From positions 39,278-103,277 of the forward strand of contig JAFKFN010000013.1 of NCBI GenBank assembly GCA_017308255.1: a stretch of DNA of 64,000 nt, written 5' to 3'. The translations under genes were made by a program, and so were the position numbers. This stretch comes from Altererythrobacter sp. GTDB lineage: Bacteria; Pseudomonadota; Alphaproteobacteria; Sphingomonadales; Sphingomonadaceae. Below, piece after piece: positions 53,558-62,485 of this stretch. The first letter of the stretch is position 1; every line of letters begins with the position of its first letter. The notes under the pieces are model-generated. The model was not told the DNA's origin, did not search any database, and worked only from the letters and a program-made list of their open reading frames with translations.

Positions 53558-55023
53558 CGCCCGGCTCCCCCTAGCTCGGCTGCGCATTCGCGCGCCACGC
53601 TCACGTCATCGAAAGGCAGAACGCGCATCGTCTCGCCGCTGCCGACGATCTGGCCCTGCTCGTGGCCCTTGCCGGCGATCAGCACGATGTCGCCGGCCCG
53701 CGCTTCGGCAATGGCCGCGCGGATCGCCTCGCGCCGGCCGCCAATCTCGCGCGCGCCCGCGGCGCCGGCCAGCACTTGCGCGCGGATCACGGCGGGATCT
53801 TCCCCGCGCGGATTGTCATCGGTGACGATCACGAGGTCCGAATGCTGGACGGCGGCCCGGCCCATTTCCGGGCGCTTGCCCTGGTCGCGGTCGCCGCCGG
53901 CGCCGAACACGGTGATGAGCCGCCCCGACACATGCGGCCGCAGCGCCTCGATCGCGGCGGCAAGGGCATCGGGGGTATGCGCGTAATCGACGTAGATCGG
54001 CGCGCCGCTCATGCTGATGGCGGCGCGTTCCAGCCGCCCGCGCACCGGCTGCAACCGGCCGAGCGCGTCGAACACCCGCGCCGGCTCCATGCCGGTGGCC
54101 AGCGCCAGCCCGGCCGCGACAAGCGCGTTGGCGGCCTGATAAGCCCCGATCAGCCGCAGCATGACCGTGTGGCGCACGCCTTGATAGTCGATCTCAAGGT
54201 CCTGCCCCAAATGGCCGGGCTTGCGTGAAAGCAGGCGAAGCGCCTCGCCCTTTTCGCCCACTGTCAGCAGGCGCAAGCCGCGTGCCCGCGCGGCCGCGAT
54301 GGCCCGATCGCTCCACGCATCGTCCGCCCAGATCACCGCCGCGCCGCCGTCGCTCACGACTTCGGAGAACAGCCGCATCTTGGCGGCGAAGTAATCCTCC
54401 ATATCGGCGTGATAATCGAGATGATCGCGGCTGAGATTGGTGAAGGCGCCGGCCGCGACCGGCAGCCCTTCGTTGCGGAACTGGCTGAGGCCGTGGCTCG
54501 ACGCTTCATAGGCCACATGAGTCACGCCCTCGCGCGCGAGGCCGGCCATGTTGGACAGGAAGGTCACGATATCGGGCGTGGTCAGCCCGGTGGAAACGCT
54601 TTCGTCCGGCGTGGTCACGCCCAGCGTGCCGATCGAGGCGGCGCGCTGGCCGCCCATGCGCCAGATCTGCCGCGTCATCTCCACGGTGGAGGTCTTGCCG
54701 TTGGTGCCGGTGACCGCCGCCACGGTTTCCGGCACGGGGCGGAAGAATTGCGCGGCGAGGCGGGCGAAGGCCCGGCGGGGCTGCGGATCGGCGAAATGGG
54801 CCGCACCCGCCACCACGGCCTGCGGCCGTGCGACAACGGCAATGGCGCCGGCCGAGACAGCCGCAGGGATGAAATCCTCCCCATTCGCGGCCATGCCCTG
54901 GAAGGCGCCGAACACCGTGCCGGGCGCGACCTTGCGGTGGTCGATCGCGAAGCCGGTCACCGTCTCGTCGGCCCAGGCGCCCGCATCCACTCCCGCCGTT
55001 TCGGCCAGACGGGCGAGCTTCAT
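53554..55023 (-). CDS. murE: UDP-MurNAc-L-Ala-D-Glu--meso-diaminopimelate ligase
   Basis: A 489-residue Mur ligase. AAVTGTNGKTSTVEMTRQI is the ATP loop, and DDNPRGEDP carries the DNPR motif that marks meso-diaminopimelate specificity rather than lysine. YVDYAHTPDALAAAIEAL and FGAGGDRDQGKRPEM complete the family pattern. ATG 55023 overlaps ftsI by 4 nt. Confidence 0.96.
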   Translation of the reverse strand: MKLARLAETAGVDAGAWADETVTGFAIDHRKVAPGTVFGAFQGMAANGEDFIPAAVSAGAIAVVARPQAVVAGAAHFADPQPRRAFARLAAQFFRPVPETVAAVTGTNGKTSTVEMTRQIWRMGGQRAASIGTLGVTTPDESVSTGLTTPDIVTFLSNMAGLAREGVTHVAYEASSHGLSQFRNEGLPVAAGAFTNLSRDHLDYHADMEDYFAAKMRLFSEVVSDGGAAVIWADDAWSDRAIAAARARGLRLLTVGEKGEALRLLSRKPGHLGQDLEIDYQGVRHTVMLRLIGAYQAANALVAAGLALATGMEPARVFDALGRLQPVRGRLERAAISMSGAPIYVDYAHTPDALAAAIEALRPHVSGRLITVFGAGGDRDQGKRPEMGRAAVQHSDLVIVTDDNPRGEDPAVIRAQVLAGAAGAREIGGRREAIRAAIAEARAGDIVLIAGKGHEQGQIVGSGETMRVLPFDDVSVARECAAELGGAGR

Positions 55024-56762
55024 TCGCCGCTCCCGCCGTTGTCGCCCACCAGCGGCTTCAGGTCGGTGAGGTCGATATCGCGCGTTTCATCGGGGAACAC
55101 GCCGAGCAGCGGGCCGATACGCGGGACCAGCCGGCCGACGATCGGCGCGGCGTTCCAGGCGGCGGTACGCTGATAGGAGCTGGCGGCCACCGCCTTGGGT
55201 TCATCCAGCATGGCGACCACGACATAGCGCGGCTTGTCCATCGGAAAGGCGGCGGCGAAGGTGGCCACGACGGACGACCGGCGATAACCGCCGCCACCGG
55301 GCTTTTCGGCGCTGCCCGTCTTGCCGCCGATGCGGAAGCCGGGGGTGTTGGCCTTGCGGCCGGTGCCATAGACCGCGATCATCCGCAGCAGCTGGTTCAT
55401 GCGCGCGCTGGTGCTTGCCTTGAACACGCGCCGCCCGCGATTGGCATGGCCCGGCTCCACCTTCATCAGCGTGGTCGGGCGCCAGATGCCGCCGTTGACC
55501 ATCGCCGCATAGGCGCTGGCGAGATGCAGCGGCGTGACCGCGATGCCGTGGCCATAGCCCACCGTCATAGCCCTGAGACGCGGCCATTTGCCGTTGGACC
55601 AGATCGGAAAGCCCCGCGCCGGCAGCTCGATATAGGGCCGTTCGTTGAAGCCGAGATCGGCCATCGCCTGCTTCATCCGGTCGGCGCCGAGTTCGTCGAC
55701 AATCTCCGCCGTGACGATGTTGGAGGAGTGGATCAGCGTTTCGGGCACGTTGAGCGTGGCGCCGAGCTTCTCGTCATCATGGATGGTGAAGCCGCCGATG
55801 TGCAGCGGCTGGGCCGAATAGCGGCGCGACAGATCGGTGACCGTGCCGGCGTCGATCGCGGCGGCGACGGTGAGCGGCTTGAAGGCGGACCCAAGTTCAT
55901 AGACCTGGTTGGTCACCCGGTTGAACACGTTGCGCGCGCCATCGACATCGATCTTGTTGGGATCGAACGAAGGCAGCGAGGCCAGCGCCAGCACTTCGCC
56001 GGTATCCACGTCGAGCACGATGCCGGCCGCGCCCACCGCGTTGACCAGCAGCATCCCCCGGCGCAGCTCGTCCTCCAGCGCGCCCTGGACCCGGGCATCG
56101 ATCGACAGCGCCACCGGCTCTCCGCGCCGGGCGGGATTGGTCAGCCGCTCATCCAGCGCGGCTTCCATGCCGACATGGCCCTTGCCGTCCTCGTCCACAT
56201 AGCCGAGCACGTGCGCGGCCATCGCGCCTTGCGGATATTGCCGGTCGCTCTCGCTCGGCAGTTCGAGCGCCAGCTCGCCGATGGCGAGGACGCGGTTGGC
56301 ATCTTCGGGCAGAACACGGCGGCGCAAGTAGCCCGCCTTGCCGCTGGCGAGGCGGCGGGCCAGCCAGGCTTCGTCGAGATCGGGGAAGATAGCCTTGAGC
56401 TGGGCCGCGACGTCTTCCGCCGGGCGGACCAGCGGCGTGCCACCATCGTCCATCGCCCGGGGATTGAACCACAGGGCATAAGCCGGGAAGGCGCGCGCCA
56501 GCGGAACGCCGTTGCGATCGGTGATCTCCCCGCGCGGCGGCAACAGGGCTTCGGCCATCGAGCGTTCCTGCGGCGCCGGCTCCACCAGGCCGAGCCAGGC
56601 GAGGCGCAGCAGCGCCGCGCCGGCGAGCGCAAGGAAGCCGAGGCCGATGAGCAGGACGCGAAGCTGTGCGGTCAGCACCGTGCGGCGGCGCATGTCGGCC
56701 AGCCGGATGCGCCCGGAAAACGCCTGGACGGGAACTGTGACGCCGTCCACGAACGCGTTCAT
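55020..56762 (-). CDS. ftsI: Penicillin-binding protein 3 (FtsI), septal transpeptidase
   Basis: A 580-residue class B PBP. Cytoplasmic tail, one membrane helix (about 33-60), the pedestal domain starting at RGEITDRNGVPLA, then the transpeptidase: catalytic S292 in GSAFKPLT, SSN at 344-346 and KTG at 479-481. It would cross-link septal peptidoglycan with FtsW. Its ATG overlaps the ftsL end by 4 nt. Confidence 0.95.
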   Translation of the reverse strand: MNAFVDGVTVPVQAFSGRIRLADMRRRTVLTAQLRVLLIGLGFLALAGAALLRLAWLGLVEPAPQERSMAEALLPPRGEITDRNGVPLARAFPAYALWFNPRAMDDGGTPLVRPAEDVAAQLKAIFPDLDEAWLARRLASGKAGYLRRRVLPEDANRVLAIGELALELPSESDRQYPQGAMAAHVLGYVDEDGKGHVGMEAALDERLTNPARRGEPVALSIDARVQGALEDELRRGMLLVNAVGAAGIVLDVDTGEVLALASLPSFDPNKIDVDGARNVFNRVTNQVYELGSAFKPLTVAAAIDAGTVTDLSRRYSAQPLHIGGFTIHDDEKLGATLNVPETLIHSSNIVTAEIVDELGADRMKQAMADLGFNERPYIELPARGFPIWSNGKWPRLRAMTVGYGHGIAVTPLHLASAYAAMVNGGIWRPTTLMKVEPGHANRGRRVFKASTSARMNQLLRMIAVYGTGRKANTPGFRIGGKTGSAEKPGGGGYRRSSVVATFAAAFPMDKPRYVVVAMLDEPKAVAASSYQRTAAWNAAPIVGRLVPRIGPLLGVFPDETRDIDLTDLKPLVGDNGGSGE

Positions 56763-57265
56763 GGCACGGCGCTCGCGATCACCGCGCCAAGCGGAATACG
56801 CATCGCGCCATCGCCCAGGCCATGGGCAAGCGGCGCAGCACGGGCCTGCTCGGGATCAAGTAGGGCTTCCTCCACCGGCTTGCCGGTCAGCGGCGAAACC
56901 ATCTTCGGATAAGCGGGCGCATCGCCGGTGACGCCGGCCACGCGGATCGGCTTCGGCGTTCCCGGCAGGGCCGGCGCGCTGAAATCGGCCAGCTGACGCT
57001 CGTTCTCCAGGAACTGGCGGGCGGTGGGCGCGGTATAGCCGAAATCGACATTGTTCCACGCCGCCAGCTGCAACTGGTTGGCGCGCGTTTCGAACTCCGT
57101 CTCCAGCAGCAGCTTCTGCCGTTCCAGCGAAACGATCTCGCGCTCGGACCGCACCACGTCGCTCCACACGGCGTGGACCTTGAGGTGCAGCACGAGATAG
57201 AGCGCGGCGCAGACCGCCAGGGTGGCGATCCAGCCGATACGGCGAATGCGGCTTTGCGGCGTCAT
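56759..57265 (-). CDS. ftsL: FtsL-like cell division protein
   Basis: A 168-residue bitopic protein: a short basic N-terminus, one membrane helix ([21 protein letters not shown]), a predicted coiled coil ([28 protein letters not shown], seen as heptad-like Leu spacing), and a Pro-rich C-terminal tail. Its position between rsmH and ftsI is the ftsL position. Sequence similarity in this family is weak, so place and topology carry the call. ATG overlaps rsmH by 4 nt. Confidence 0.85.
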   Translation of the reverse strand: MTPQSRIRRIGWIATLAVCAALYLVLHLKVHAVWSDVVRSEREIVSLERQKLLLETEFETRANQLQLAAWNNVDFGYTAPTARQFLENERQLADFSAPALPGTPKPIRVAGVTGDAPAYPKMVSPLTGKPVEEALLDPEQARAAPLAHGLGDGAMRIPLGAVIASAVP

Positions 57266-58203
57266 GCGGCCTCCCTCGCTGGAACGGCGGTGCGGATGGC
57301 GGCGCGCAAGGTGGCGGAGCGCGCGCGGGGATTGCGCAGGATCTCGGCGTCCGACGGGCGGACGGCCCTGGCGACTTTCTCGAACACCGGCGCGGCCGAT
57401 GACGGCACGTCGGGCATATGGCGGCTGGCGCGCGCCGTGGCGCCGGAGGCTTCGCGCAGGAAATGCTTCACGATCCGGTCTTCCAGGCTGTGGAAGCTGA
57501 CCACGGCCAGCCGGCCACCGGGCCTCAGCACCCGCTCGGCGGCGCTCAGGCCCGCTTCAAGCTCGTCCAGCTCCCCGTTGACGTGGATGCGGATGGCCTG
57601 GAAGCTGCGAGTGGCCGGGTCCTTGGGCGCGCCCGGGCGATAGCCCAGCGCCTTGCGCACGACCTGGGCCAGCTCGCCGGTGGTGGACAGCGGACGCGCG
57701 GCGACGATCGCGCGGGCGACGCGGCGGCTCTGCCGTTCCTCGCCATAACGCCACAGGACGTCGGCGATATCCGCCTCGGCCGCGTCGTTGAGGAAATCAG
57801 CGGCGGTGGGGCCGGCGCGGCTCATCGTCATGTCCAGCGGGCCATCGGCGGAAAAGGCGAAACCCCGCCCCGGCTGGTCGAGCTGCATCGAGGAGACGCC
57901 GATGTCCATGACCACGCCGTCCACCCGGGCCACCCCGGCTTCCGCCAGCGCGGCGACCATTTCGGAGAATCGGCGCGGATGCAGCACCAGCCGTGGCGGG
58001 TCCTCACGGGTTTCGGGCCATGCGGCGCCGAGGGCGATGGCATCGGGATCGCGGTCGAACGCGTGGACGGTGGCGCCCGCGCCCAGCAACGCGCGGGTAT
58101 AACCGCCGGCGCCGAAGGTGGCATCGACGATCACGTCGCCGCGCTGCGGCGCCAGCGCTTCCAGCACTTCATCGAGCAGGACGGGGATATGGGGCGGCGT
58201 CAC
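57262..58203 (-). CDS. rsmH: 16S rRNA (cytosine(1402)-N(4))-methyltransferase
   Basis: A 313-residue SAM methyltransferase (MraW). [30 protein letters not shown] (SAM loop), [37 protein letters not shown] and [15 protein letters not shown] are all present. The start is GTG 58203, which overlaps the mraZ stop (GTGA). Confidence 0.96.
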   Translation of the reverse strand: MTPPHIPVLLDEVLEALAPQRGDVIVDATFGAGGYTRALLGAGATVHAFDRDPDAIALGAAWPETREDPPRLVLHPRRFSEMVAALAEAGVARVDGVVMDIGVSSMQLDQPGRGFAFSADGPLDMTMSRAGPTAADFLNDAAEADIADVLWRYGEERQSRRVARAIVAARPLSTTGELAQVVRKALGYRPGAPKDPATRSFQAIRIHVNGELDELEAGLSAAERVLRPGGRLAVVSFHSLEDRIVKHFLREASGATARASRHMPDVPSSAAPVFEKVARAVRPSDAEILRNPRARSATLRAAIRTAVPAREAA

Positions 58204-58721
58204 TTGCGCTTCCCCTTCGCGGCGGCATCGGCTTCCAGCTTACGGCACACGGCCTGCTGGCCTTCCCAGCCCTGGCCCATCGCGTAGAGCTGCTTCGGCG
58301 CCCAGAGGGTGAAGAACTGCCCAGCGCCGAGAAAGCAGATGGCGCCGTCGATGCCGCACAATTCGGCCAGATGATCGGGGAGCACAAAGCGCCCGCTGGC
58401 ATCGAACGGGATTTCGGAAAACGTCCAAAGCTGGATCGAGCGCAGTTCCCGATCGAACTCGCGGCCCAGCCGCAGCGCGCTTTCTTCCTCACGGTCGAGC
58501 TGCGCTTCGAAGCGCTCCGTGCGCGAGAGGCCGAAGCCGGTCAGGCAGTTCCAGCGGTCATGCCGGGCAAGGCACAGGACGCGGGAATCATCCTGTTCGG
58601 GAGCGATCGCGTTGCGGAAGGCCGGCGGCAGGACATAGCGGCCCTTCTCGCCCCGCGGCGAGAAGCCTTGTCCGCTGTATCCCGAGAGCGCCTTTCCCGC
58701 CACGTCCCCTGCGTTCCCCAC
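58200..58721 (-). CDS. mraZ: Transcriptional regulator MraZ
   Basis: A 173-residue protein with two SpoVT/AbrB-like halves: [25 protein letters not shown] and [22 protein letters not shown]. coli MraZ represses its own dcw operon. The start is GTG, either 58721 or 58703; neither has an ideal Shine-Dalgarno. It is the first gene of the dcw cluster, and GGGN repeats with a 10-bp period lie 120-155 nt upstream. Confidence 0.93.
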   Translation of the reverse strand: MGNAGDVAGKALSGYSGQGFSPRGEKGRYVLPPAFRNAIAPEQDDSRVLCLARHDRWNCLTGFGLSRTERFEAQLDREEESALRLGREFDRELRSIQLWTFSEIPFDASGRFVLPDHLAELCGIDGAICFLGAGQFFTLWAPKQLYAMGQGWEGQQAVCRKLEADAAAKGKRK

Positions 58722-58842
58722 TGAATCTCTTGCACCGCACCGGACATGCCTTTCCCGCCCGGCGCCGCGCGCGAGCGCGGGCCCTCATCCCCGATTCGGA
58801 ATGCACGACGGTCCACTTGTCCGATGGACTCGTTATCTAACC

Positions 58843-58877
58843 GGGGTAGACACGGGATGGAAGGGGAATTTGCGGGA
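58843..58877. promoter_or_regulatory. Candidate MraZ operator: four GGGN repeats with a 10-bp period
   Basis: GGGT at 58844, and GGGA at 58854, 58864 and 58874, are spaced exactly 10 bp apart on the plus strand, inside the 272-nt gap upstream of mraZ. MraZ of E. coli binds TGGGN repeats with 5-nt spacers, the same period. Here the repeats read on the strand opposite to mraZ transcription, so the match is suggestive rather than firm. The rest of the gap holds no gene I can support. Confidence 0.5.
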
Positions 58878-58993
58878 TTTTACGACTCAAAGCTGGATTT
58901 CCCCAGAGTTTCGTCCGGAATCCCGGCCGATCCATGGCCCGACCGCAACGCCGCCAAGGCGAATCGCACAGGGAAAGCAAGGCGTGACAGCGG

Positions 58994-59755
58994 TCATCGG
59001 GCTTGTCCCGCGGTTTCCCCAATGGAAGCGAAAGCCTGCTGCACCAGCCAGTCGAGCGCCGGGGCAGCGGCCGGATCGGGATCGTAGAGGTCGAGCAGGG
59101 CCGCGTCCGCCAATGCCGTCACTTGGCCCTGCCCTATCCGGCAACGCGCCAGCGCCTGGCGCACGGTGAAGGTGCAATGGCCCGCATGGTCCCCCTCCGC
59201 GAAAGCGCCGGGCCGATCGAGCGGGATCGCCACGTGGTCGGTCTCGGCCAAGGTCACCCCCGGGGGCAGCTCGCCATCGAATTCCAGCCGCAGGCCCCAG
59301 TGGTCCAGGATCGGCGAAAGCAGGATCACGTCCTGCGGCCGGCGCCGGTCACCGATGGGAAAGCGCGAATGGCCGGTGAGCATGGGATCGGCGAACAGCA
59401 GCAGCTTGCCGCCCTGCCGCACCCAGTCATCGAGCGCGACGTTTTCCGCCGGGCTCAGCGCGCGCGGCTGGGCCAGCAGCAGCAGGCGCAAGCCGGCAAG
59501 GTTTTCCGCCGAAAGTTCGTCGAGCGGCTCCAGCGTGAAGCGGGCTTCGAGCCGCTCACGCGCCCAGTGCGCCGCGCCGCGTCCGCCCACCAGATCGCCG
59601 AGATCGCCCGCTTCACCCCAATAGATCGGGATCGTGCCCATGAGCCCCAGCGCGGGCCGTTCCCGTGGACGAGGCGGATCGCCGGCCTGGCAAGACCCGG
59701 CGAGCGGCAGCAGGGCGCAGGCGAGTGCGAGCCTGGCGCTAGCGAGAAGAGACAT
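58994..59755 (-). CDS. Exported protein with GldG/DUF4350-like domain
   Basis: A 253-residue protein: signal peptide with possible lipid-modification site (LPLAGSC), then LGLMGTIPIYWGEAGDLGDLV, LAGLRLLLLAQPRALSPAENVALDDWVRQGGKLLLFADP, which is typical of GldG-like and glutamine-amidotransferase-fold domains of gliding/ABC accessory proteins. The function is unknown. It overlaps the preceding gene by 17 nt and lies upstream of mraZ, separated from it by a 272-nt promoter-sized gap. Confidence 0.65.
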   Translation of the reverse strand: MSLLASARLALACALLPLAGSCQAGDPPRPRERPALGLMGTIPIYWGEAGDLGDLVGGRGAAHWARERLEARFTLEPLDELSAENLAGLRLLLLAQPRALSPAENVALDDWVRQGGKLLLFADPMLTGHSRFPIGDRRRPQDVILLSPILDHWGLRLEFDGELPPGVTLAETDHVAIPLDRPGAFAEGDHAGHCTFTVRQALARCRIGQGQVTALADAALLDLYDPDPAAAPALDWLVQQAFASIGETAGQAR

Positions 59756-60092
59756 CGCCGGTTTCCGGCGGTGGCGGCGGGGTTACCAGGGGCGGTTCCT
59801 TGGCGGTCAATTCAGGCACGATGCCCGCATCCGCCAGAGGATCGCTGCCCGGAGCACTGGCTTTTTCCGCGGGTACGGTAGAGGCGGCTTCCGGCACGAC
59901 TTTCGCCTCGTTCTGCTGCACGTTGGTCTTGATCAGACTGGCCAGGCCGACCAGCAGAACCATCGAGGCCAGGCCGAACAGGCCGACCTGGAGCCGCTGT
60001 ATCGCCTGAGCCCGCGTGCCCGACATGGGGACGGCGGACAGTTCCTGGACGGGCGCTGAGGTATCGGCAATGTCGGCGGGATCGCTGGCCAT
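59739..60092 (-). CDS. Small single-pass membrane protein of unknown function
   Basis: A 117-residue protein with one membrane helix (about 37-54, LFGLASMVLLVGLASLI), a polar N-terminus, and a Pro/Ala-rich C-terminal region ending PPLVTPPPPPETGD, probably periplasmic. It overlaps the GldG-like gene by 17 nt, so the two are likely to be produced together. I recognise no family. Confidence 0.65.
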   Translation of the reverse strand: MASDPADIADTSAPVQELSAVPMSGTRAQAIQRLQVGLFGLASMVLLVGLASLIKTNVQQNEAKVVPEAASTVPAEKASAPGSDPLADAGIVPELTAKEPPLVTPPPPPETGDVSSR

Positions 60093-60115
60093 GCCGCCCT
60101 TCTAGCCAGGCAACC

Positions 60116-61111
60116 TTAACGCAGCCAGTCGAAAACCGGCAGGCCCTTCGCCTCCAGCCATTGGCGGTTGTAGAGCGAGGAGAGGTAGCGAAAGCCGGTA
60201 TCGGCCAGGATCGTGGCAATCCGCTTGCCCGGCCCGAGCTGCCGGCCCAGGGCCACCGCGCCGGCGACGTTGATGCCGGAGGAGAGCCCGAGGCACAGCC
60301 CTTCCTCCTTCAGCAGCCGCGCGACCCAATAAAGCCCTTCCTCGTCCGAGATGCGGAACTGGGTATCCACCGGGGCACCTTCCAGGTTGGCGGTGATGCG
60401 CCCCTGCCCGATGCCTTCGGCGGCGGAATGGCCTTCCGCCTTCAATTCCCCATGCGCGTAATAATTGTAAAGCGCCGCGCCGTGGGGATCGGTCAGGGCG
60501 ATGCGGATGTTCTCGTCGAACTCCTTCAGGCCCAGACCGACACCCGCCAGCGTGCCGCCGGTACCCACGGCGCAGGTGAAGCCGTCGATCCGGCCTTCGA
60601 GCTGGTCCCACAATTCGGGCGCGGTGCTTTCGATATGCGCCCGGCGATTGGCGACGTTATCGAACTGGTTGGCCCAGACGGCGTTCGGCCGCTCTTCCGC
60701 GAGGCGGCGGCTGGTGTGCACGAAATGGCCGGGATTGCTGTAGGGCGCGGCGGGAACGGTCACCAGTTCGGCGCCGAGCGCGCGCAGGGTATCCATCTTC
60801 TCCCGGCTCTGCGTTTCCGGCATGACGATGATGGACTTGTAGCCGAGCGCATTGGCCACCAGGGCGATGCCGATGCCGGTGTTCCCCGCCGTGCCTTCCA
60901 CGATGGTGCCGCCCGGCTTCAGGGTGCCGTTCTTCTCCGCATCGCGGATGATCCACAGCGCCGCGCGATCTTTCACCGACGCGCCGGGGTTGGCGAATTC
61001 GCACTTGCCCCAGATCTCGCAGCCGGCTTCTTCGCTGGGCCCCTCGAGCAGGACAAGAGGCGTGTTTCCAATGAGATCGAGCGTGCTGCCAAGCGGAGCG
61101 GGTGGAGTCAT
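60116..61111 (-). CDS. cysK: Cysteine synthase (O-acetylserine sulfhydrylase family)
   Basis: A 331-residue PLP enzyme making cysteine from O-acetylserine and sulfide. The PLP lysine is in NPGASVKDRAAL, the phosphate loop GTAGNTGIGIA and the glycine loop AVGTGGTLAGVGLGL; LSSGINVAGAVAL follows. The extended C-terminus (LYNRQWLEAKGLPVFDWL) is like the long alphaproteobacterial CysK/CBS-like group. ATG 61111 is chosen; the frame extends 12 codons upstream. Confidence 0.92.
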   Translation of the reverse strand: MTPPAPLGSTLDLIGNTPLVLLEGPSEEAGCEIWGKCEFANPGASVKDRAALWIIRDAEKNGTLKPGGTIVEGTAGNTGIGIALVANALGYKSIIVMPETQSREKMDTLRALGAELVTVPAAPYSNPGHFVHTSRRLAEERPNAVWANQFDNVANRRAHIESTAPELWDQLEGRIDGFTCAVGTGGTLAGVGLGLKEFDENIRIALTDPHGAALYNYYAHGELKAEGHSAAEGIGQGRITANLEGAPVDTQFRISDEEGLYWVARLLKEEGLCLGLSSGINVAGAVALGRQLGPGKRIATILADTGFRYLSSLYNRQWLEAKGLPVFDWLR

Positions 61112-61174
61112 GCCCGGTGGATTAGGACCGCCGGCCCCATTGCGCAACGCAGATGCGCTTCACCCGGATGAACT

Positions 61175-61492
61175 TCAATCTTCCTCGGCGATGCGCACGC
61201 GCAGCCCGTCAAGCTCCTCGGTAAAGGGAATCTGGCAGCCCAGGCGCGAATTCTCGTCGCGGTCATCGCTCGAATCCAGCAAGTCGTCCTCATCGCTGGA
61301 GAGCGGGGGCAGGAGCGCGCGGAACTCGGGATCGACGTGGACGTGGCACGTGGCGCAAGAGCAGCAGCCGCCGCACAGCGCCAGCAGCTCGTCGAAGCCG
61401 TTGTCGCGGATCGCTTCCATCACCGTGAGGCCGGCCGCCGCCTCGACCTCGCGCGTTTCGCCTGAACGAGTGGTAACGATCAATCTGGGCAT
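61175..61492 (-). CDS. Adrenodoxin-type [2Fe-2S] ferredoxin
   Basis: A 105-residue ferredoxin with ligands C40, C46, C49 and C86 ([12 protein letters not shown] and RLGCQIPF), and the acidic [11 protein letters not shown] helix that contacts partners in this class. Such ferredoxins serve Fe-S assembly or cytochrome P450 systems; here no partner is adjacent. It is divergent from the AlkA-like gene. Confidence 0.93.
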   Translation of the reverse strand: MPRLIVTTRSGETREVEAAAGLTVMEAIRDNGFDELLALCGGCCSCATCHVHVDPEFRALLPPLSSDEDDLLDSSDDRDENSRLGCQIPFTEELDGLRVRIAEED

Positions 61493-61560
61493 CGAGGGAC
61501 ATTCCTTTCCAAGGCCGGGCTGCTACTGGCCGTGCCAGGACTTGGCAAGCGGAGGGGCGC

Positions 61561-62172
61561 GTGCGCGCGGAAGACATCGTATCGGGCCTGGACGCCGTGG
61601 CCACGCGCGACCCGGTGATCGCCAGCACGTTGGCGCGCGCGGGCTATCCCGGGCCGCGGCTGCGCGAGCGCGGCTATCGCACCTTGCTGCGCACGATCGT
61701 GGGCCAGCAAGTGAGCGTGGCGGCGGCCGCCAGCGTGTGGCGCAAGCTGGAAGACCTGCTGGGCGAATCCATGACCCCCGAGGGCCTGCTCGCGGCCGAT
61801 TTCGACACGCTGCGCGCCTGCGGCCTGTCGCGGCAGAAGCAGGGATACGCCCGCTCGCTGGCGGAACTGGTGGCGAGCGGAGAGCTGGACCTGATGGACC
61901 TCCCCGCCGATGACGAGGCAGCCATCGCCCAGCTCGTGCGCATCAAGGGCATCGGTCGCTGGTCAGCCGAGATCTACCTGCTGTTCGCCGAAGGGCGGCC
62001 CGACATCTGGCCGGCGGGCGACCTGGCGGTGCAGGCCGGCATCGGCAAGATCCTGGGCCTGCCCGAACGGCCGAGCGAAAAAGCCACTCGCGAACTCGCC
62101 GAACCCTGGCGCCCCCACCGCGGCGCCATCGCGATCTTCACCTGGCATTGCTATAATAATCCGGCCCTGTGA
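61561..62172 (+). CDS. DNA-3-methyladenine glycosylase II-like (HhH-GPD)
   Basis: A 203-residue base-excision glycosylase: TLLRTIVGQQVSVAAAASVW, the helix-hairpin-helix LVRIKGIGRWSAEIYLL, and catalytic Asp in WPAGDLAVQAG. There are no Fe-S cysteines, which separates it from Nth/MutY. It starts at GTG with GGAGG five nt upstream. It lacks the N-terminal domain of E. coli AlkA, as many short AlkA proteins do. Confidence 0.92.
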   Translation: MRAEDIVSGLDAVATRDPVIASTLARAGYPGPRLRERGYRTLLRTIVGQQVSVAAAASVWRKLEDLLGESMTPEGLLAADFDTLRACGLSRQKQGYARSLAELVASGELDLMDLPADDEAAIAQLVRIKGIGRWSAEIYLLFAEGRPDIWPAGDLAVQAGIGKILGLPERPSEKATRELAEPWRPHRGAIAIFTWHCYNNPAL

Positions 62173-62204
62173 CAAACATACCTGACGGCCGAAGAAACGG
62201 CTCT

Positions 62205-62450
62205 TCAGCGCCGCGCTGTGGAAAGCCGGTAAACGATTGACGTCTGAAAGAAGCTCGCGATCGGGCGGCCAATTGCATCTAGCGCAGGAGAGAACTGCGC
62301 ATGCTCCATAAGAGTGTCGCATGCAGTACGATTAAACGTTTCATCATTAAGCGGCGATTGTAAGTGACAAGCAGTTGGTCGACCGTCAGCGGAAACGGAT
62401 AAACGCACGCGGAGATATCCGGCAATTATATACTTGACGTAACAGGCCCG
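62205..62450 (-). pseudogene. TonB C-terminal-domain gene remnant, cut at its 5' side by an IS1595 element
   Basis: About 80 residues remain, with GYLRVRLSVSADGRPTACHL, CDTLMEHAQFSPALDAIGRPI and FFQTSIVYRL, the recurring pattern of TonB C-terminal domains (VRLxVxxDGR...C...A.F.PA.DxxGRP). The stop TGA is at 62205. Upstream, the coding similarity ends at about 62450, where the IS1595 end begins; the ATG at 62459 lies in IS sequence and is fortuitous. The N-terminal part is not found to the right of the element in this window. Full proteins of this kind carry a signal or anchor for energy transduction. Confidence 0.7.
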
Positions 62451-62485
62451 GGTTGGCATAAGGGTTTCCAGAAGGAAGCCCGACG

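Noticed and set aside
50933-53986. 1017-codon plus-strand frame across murD, mraY and murF
   Set aside because: Shadow of well-supported genes on the other strand; composition is rich in Arg, His, Gln and Asp with no family pattern.
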